Shown here: positions 35,183 through 38,242 of the stretch, one piece after another
Position numbering within the stretch: the first letter of the stretch is position 1
Layout of the letters: every line of letters starts with the position of its first letter
DNA from: Ignavibacteriae bacterium HGW-Ignavibacteriae-2
Lineage (GTDB): Bacteria; Bacteroidota; Ignavibacteria; Ignavibacteriales; Melioribacteraceae
DNA length: 38,242 nt
Assembly (NCBI GenBank): GCA_002839805.1
Contig: PGYT01000022.1
Span: forward strand, 1 to 38,242
Reading direction: 5' to 3'
Translations under genes and position numbers: made by a program
Notes under the pieces: generated by a model
Seen by the model: the letters and a program-made list of their open reading frames with translations, nothing else
The model's database searches: none
What the model was told of the DNA's origin: nothing

Positions 35183-35455
35183 ATGAAAATTAAACCAATG
35201 GACGACAGGCTTCTTGTTCAGGTGGATGAAGAAGAAATGAAAACAACATCAGGAATAATTATCCCAGATTCCGCAAAAGAAAAACCCAGAATGGGAACTG
35301 TAGTAGCCGTGGGAACCGACGAGGATTTACAGGAAAAAATAAAACAAGGCAACAAAGTTTTGTTCGCTAAGTACGGCGGCGAAGATATTAGCTTTGATGG
35401 ACAAGAGTATAAAATTATTCAAAGATCCGATATTTTAGCGGTAATAGAAAATTAG
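35183..35455 (+). CDS. groES: Co-chaperonin GroES (Hsp10)
   Basis: A 90-residue co-chaperonin that caps GroEL. It starts with IKPMDDRLLVQ. The mobile loop contains KTTSGIIIPDSAKEKP (20-35), GTVVAVG follows, and it ends with the conserved YKIIQRSDILAVI. It is only a few residues shorter than E. coli GroES. TAGGAG precedes the ATG by 7 bases. No groEL follows: the gene ends at a terminator and the next gene is on the opposite strand. In most bacteria groES and groEL form an operon, so this is either a split arrangement or a second, stand-alone groES. No CIRCE-type operator is seen in the 119 bases before the glutaredoxin gene. Confidence 0.95.
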   Translation: MKIKPMDDRLLVQVDEEEMKTTSGIIIPDSAKEKPRMGTVVAVGTDEDLQEKIKQGNKVLFAKYGGEDISFDGQEYKIIQRSDILAVIEN

Positions 35456-35466
35456 TTAGCACACAA

Positions 35467-35519
35467 AAAACGTGCTGTAATTAATTAAGTAAAACAATTT
35501 TTTACAGCGCGTTTTATTT
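35467..35519. terminator. Bidirectional rho-independent terminator
   Basis: AAAACGTGCTGTAA (35467-35480) pairs with TTACAGCGCGTTTT (35502-35515), 14 base pairs with one G-U. The plus strand continues TTTTATTT and the minus strand continues with six Ts, so it can end both groES and the convergent YfiR-like transcript. Confidence 0.8.
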
Positions 35520-35536
35520 AATCGCACTGAAAGTTA

Positions 35537-36133
35537 TTAAAATGTATCATTCTCTATAACGTTAGCGATTTTTAGAAGATGAGAACTAAAATTTGCGCCT
35601 TCAGCTTTGGCGGCTTGAAGATTTATTGAAATTTTTATTTTTTCGTTAACAATATCAAAACTTACGCTCACCCCTTGCGAAATAAATTCCGGAACACTTG
35701 TAAATGAAATTATTTTATTACTTCGGCATATTTTAGAGATAGATGAAATATCGTAGCCCCTTAGCGGTAGAATAAATACTGCATAGAGATTATTGTTAAG
35801 CAATACATCATCTAAGGATTCGATATTCGATAAATCGATACCGACAAAAACTATATCGGAATTTTTCAATTTTAACTGATTTTCTTTCGATTCCTTAAAA
35901 ACCTCGTTTTTTGTTTTCACTGAATTTCGCAAAGAGCCGTCGTAAATAATTCCGATTCTTACCTTTTTGCCACCTTGGGTTTTATCAAAATTTTTATCCA
36001 AAGATAAAATTTTGGGCAATAATTTTACTTGTAAATCAATTGGAACGCTGACATGCTGAGCAAAAGATGTTGATGCAAGCGCCAACAAACTGAACAAAAA
36101 CAGAAGGATAATATTTTTATTAGCCCGAATCAT
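35537..36133 (-). CDS. YfiR/DUF4154-family periplasmic protein
   Basis: A 198-residue protein with a signal peptide (through about residue 26, STSFAQ). The C-terminal part has the DUF4154 signature: VSVSFDIVNEKIKISINL followed by AAKAEGANFSSHLLKIANV. YfiR is a periplasmic inhibitor of a diguanylate cyclase in Pseudomonas. In other bacteria the domain occurs alone or fused to sensor kinases, often near TonB-dependent receptors. The two cysteines of YfiR are not evident; a single Cys lies in SKICRSNK. It begins 3 bases after the receptor gene ends, so both are expected on one transcript. It could relay receptor occupancy or handle the imported ligand; the partner enzyme is not in the window. 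Confidence 0.75.
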   Translation of the reverse strand: MIRANKNIILLFLFSLLALASTSFAQHVSVPIDLQVKLLPKILSLDKNFDKTQGGKKVRIGIIYDGSLRNSVKTKNEVFKESKENQLKLKNSDIVFVGIDLSNIESLDDVLLNNNLYAVFILPLRGYDISSISKICRSNKIISFTSVPEFISQGVSVSFDIVNEKIKISINLQAAKAEGANFSSHLLKIANVIENDTF

Positions 36134-36136
36134 AAC

Positions 36137-38131
36137 TTAGTTAAATCCATAAGTAAGATTGAATAAAAATGTACGTCCAGGCTGCTGAAATGATATCTGC
36201 TCGTTTTGTAAGCCCGCTGGATAATAAATTGAATTGTCGAACAAATTTTTAATTAATAGCGAAAACTTTATTCCATAAAAATCAAATTCTGAACTTATAA
36301 AAAGAGTCGAATAGAAAAACGAATTAGTTCTTGTGTTCTTAACTGTCAGTCGTTCGGTTTCGTATTGGAATTCGAGTGCAGTGCTAAATAAATTTTCAAA
36401 TTTGTAATAGCAGCCTGACTTAAAAATATTCTCCGGTGAATTTGTCAATTGTTTATTGTTGCCATCCTGAGCATATTGGTATGAATAACTTGCATAACCC
36501 CTAAAATTTTCAGACACTCTCGCCTGTCCGCCTAATTCAATTCCAGTTGCTTTTGCTTTGCCAATATTTCTGAATTGATAATTAAACTCGCTGGGATTAT
36601 AATATTGATCAATAAGATCAGTCATGTCGTAATGATAAAACGAGAATACATTTTTAAATATTTTTGAAATATCATACTCCCATATAAAATCTATGGTTGT
36701 AATTTTTTCGGCTTGCAAATAATTATTTTTTTTGAACAAAAGCGGTATTTCGTAGTTGCGTTCATAGATATTTGGAGTTCTATAAGCTGTACCATAAATT
36801 AACTTCAAAATATGGTTATTATGCGGAGCATAATTTATGCTGAACCTTGGATTAAATGAGAACTCACCGTTAAAATAATCGTCTCTTCGTAATCCGGCGT
36901 AAAACGACAAATTTTCTGAGTACTGATATTCGTCCTGAATATAAATTGAAAGAGTTTTATCGGGTTCTTCAATATCGAGTTCGTAGACATTTGGCATAAA
37001 TAAACGAAATTTTTTCATAAGATCATGTCTGTATTCAATGCCCATAGTTATTCTGTTGTTGTTCAGCACGTCCCAAATAAACTGGGCTTCACCCCCAGCA
37101 GTTTCGAAATCATTTTGATTTGTGCCAACGTCATCAATAAAAAGAACATAAATATGATAAGTACCATCCTGATAATATGTATCGTAAAATGCTCTAAGAG
37201 TTAAGTGTTTGTCAAAAGACAGGCTTTGTGTATACTTTGCTTCAATAAATTTTTTCCGCTCTTCCGTTTCGGAAAAGGTATTAAACTTAGAGTAAAATGA
37301 ACCCGTAGGATTTCCTTTTTTTCTATAAGTAGACAAAATAGATAGTTGCAGATTCTTATATTTCAGCAGTCCATTAAATCCATAATAATTCTCAAAATCC
37401 AAATTTTCGGCTACACCATAATTAGTGGAAGGTTTGTCAAATTCCGGAAAATATAAGTTTTCGCCTTTGGAATCATAAAAACTGGAATTAATACTTAACG
37501 ATAAATCGCCAGAAATATTCCCGCCGTAATTGATTGAAAAAGTTTTTGAATCGAAACTACCGTAGCTTAATTTTACCTCAGGTTTTAAAAAATTATTTGT
37601 TTTTTTAGTGATAAGATTAATAACCGCGAACATTGCATTCTGTCCGTAAAGTGCTGAACCAGGTCCTCTTATAATTTCTATTTTTTCAAAATTTGACATA
37701 TTTAAAGCCAAATCGTTACCGATCGGCGCACCATCGTAAATATTTAACCGATGACCGTCTATCATTAACAGAACCCGATTATTATAATCCGTAGGTCTGT
37801 TAAATCCCCTTATGCCAAGACTTTCATATTGCCTGTCGTAGCTTGCATAAAAACCACGGACCGTTCTTAAAACGTCTGTCAGGGAATTATAACCGTATAA
37901 TTTAATATCTTCGGCGGTAATTATAGTCGCAGATGTAGGAGCTTCCTCAACAGACTGAGCGTAAGTGGAAGCGGTGCTAACAAATTGTTCCCCCACTATT
38001 TTTAGAGTTAGCAGAGAATCGAGAGCAGATTTAACACTGTCTGGATTTTCCTGAGCTGATAATGCTTGAGAAAGCATAACCCATAAGAAAAAAGTTGCGA
38101 AACATCTTTTAAGTAAAATATTTATTCTCAT
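36137..38131 (-). CDS. TonB-dependent outer-membrane receptor
   Basis: A 664-residue outer-membrane receptor. A signal peptide ends at about residue 26 (SQALSAQ). The plug domain spans about 60-180 with EEAPTSATIITAEDI, YNSLTDVLRTVRGFYASYDR, LGIRGFNRP, VLLMIDGHRLN and the IEIIRGPGSALYGQNAMFAV block. A beta-barrel of alternating aromatic strands fills the rest, ending RTFLFNLTYGFN. There is no CarboxypepD_reg domain and no obvious TonB box. The plug resembles colicin I/vitamin B12-type receptors more than SusC. The ligand is unknown; siderophore, cobalamin or another small chelate is possible. The start ATG lies 111 bases from the window edge, so promoter elements may be cut off. Confidence 0.92.
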   Translation of the reverse strand: MRINILLKRCFATFFLWVMLSQALSAQENPDSVKSALDSLLTLKIVGEQFVSTASTYAQSVEEAPTSATIITAEDIKLYGYNSLTDVLRTVRGFYASYDRQYESLGIRGFNRPTDYNNRVLLMIDGHRLNIYDGAPIGNDLALNMSNFEKIEIIRGPGSALYGQNAMFAVINLITKKTNNFLKPEVKLSYGSFDSKTFSINYGGNISGDLSLSINSSFYDSKGENLYFPEFDKPSTNYGVAENLDFENYYGFNGLLKYKNLQLSILSTYRKKGNPTGSFYSKFNTFSETEERKKFIEAKYTQSLSFDKHLTLRAFYDTYYQDGTYHIYVLFIDDVGTNQNDFETAGGEAQFIWDVLNNNRITMGIEYRHDLMKKFRLFMPNVYELDIEEPDKTLSIYIQDEYQYSENLSFYAGLRRDDYFNGEFSFNPRFSINYAPHNNHILKLIYGTAYRTPNIYERNYEIPLLFKKNNYLQAEKITTIDFIWEYDISKIFKNVFSFYHYDMTDLIDQYYNPSEFNYQFRNIGKAKATGIELGGQARVSENFRGYASYSYQYAQDGNNKQLTNSPENIFKSGCYYKFENLFSTALEFQYETERLTVKNTRTNSFFYSTLFISSEFDFYGIKFSLLIKNLFDNSIYYPAGLQNEQISFQQPGRTFLFNLTYGFN

Positions 38132-38242
38132 AGTCTCTGTTAATAGTAAATCATAAATAGTAGGTAAGATATACTTTAAATATCATATTTTAATTATAAT
38201 TTGCCTTGCGTTACAATATCTCCAAATTAGATTAGTGTTTAT

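Overview
The window is AT-rich with short intergenic gaps. It most resembles a free-living member of the Bacteroidota/Ignavibacteriota side of the FCB group. The pointers are a CarboxypepD_reg-like exported protein, a long (403 residue) IspH, many secreted proteins and lipoproteins, weak or missing Shine-Dalgarno sites in front of several genes, and a LysW-type lysine pathway. The phylum is inferred from protein style, not from a marker gene. I found no rRNA, tRNA, CRISPR array, insertion sequence or prophage.

Layout. (1) 72-3332, minus strand: lysW, homocitrate synthase, lysX and lysY, four genes of the aminoadipate carrier-protein route to lysine. They are tightly packed or overlapping and use two TTG starts; the remaining pathway genes are presumably past the left edge. 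The small carrier LysW ends in Gln, where the family has the Glu that carries the substrate. (2) 3609-10638, minus strand: a TetR regulator, outer-membrane factor, lipoprotein adaptor and RND pump (a tripartite exporter), plus a degenerate crotonase-fold protein at the end of the operon. The pump lacks the usual charged proton-relay residues. (3) 10978-15941: a secreted protein of unknown function, an EamA-type transporter, an exported amidase and a CE2-like esterase lipoprotein. (4) 16361-18382, plus strand: a chemoreceptor with a CxxCH haem c motif in its periplasmic sensor and several HAMP-like repeats. (5) 18591-26596, minus strand: M28 peptidase lipoprotein, IspH, M16 peptidase, a PLP-dependent deaminase-like enzyme and an aldo/keto reductase.

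(6) 26793-33508, plus strand: a CarboxypepD_reg protein, a low-molecular-weight phosphatase beside a fructosamine-kinase-family protein (a likely protein-deglycation pair), then glycogen synthase, a membrane-anchored metallophosphoesterase and an NAD-binding epimerase-like protein. (7) 33509-34429: a gene-poor stretch with a frameshifted DinB-like remnant and a weak small-RNA candidate. (8) 34430-35455: a small membrane protein, a glutaredoxin, and groES without groEL. (9) 35537-38131, minus strand: a TonB-dependent receptor followed 3 bases later by a YfiR/DUF4154-like periplasmic protein. A bidirectional terminator separates groES from this pair.

The observations most worth following are the Gln-terminated LysW, the RND pump without its relay residues and its crotonase partner, the haem c chemoreceptor, the phosphatase/ketosamine-kinase pair, and three unexplained structured intergenic elements (3448-3495, 15963-16036, 21516-21570).
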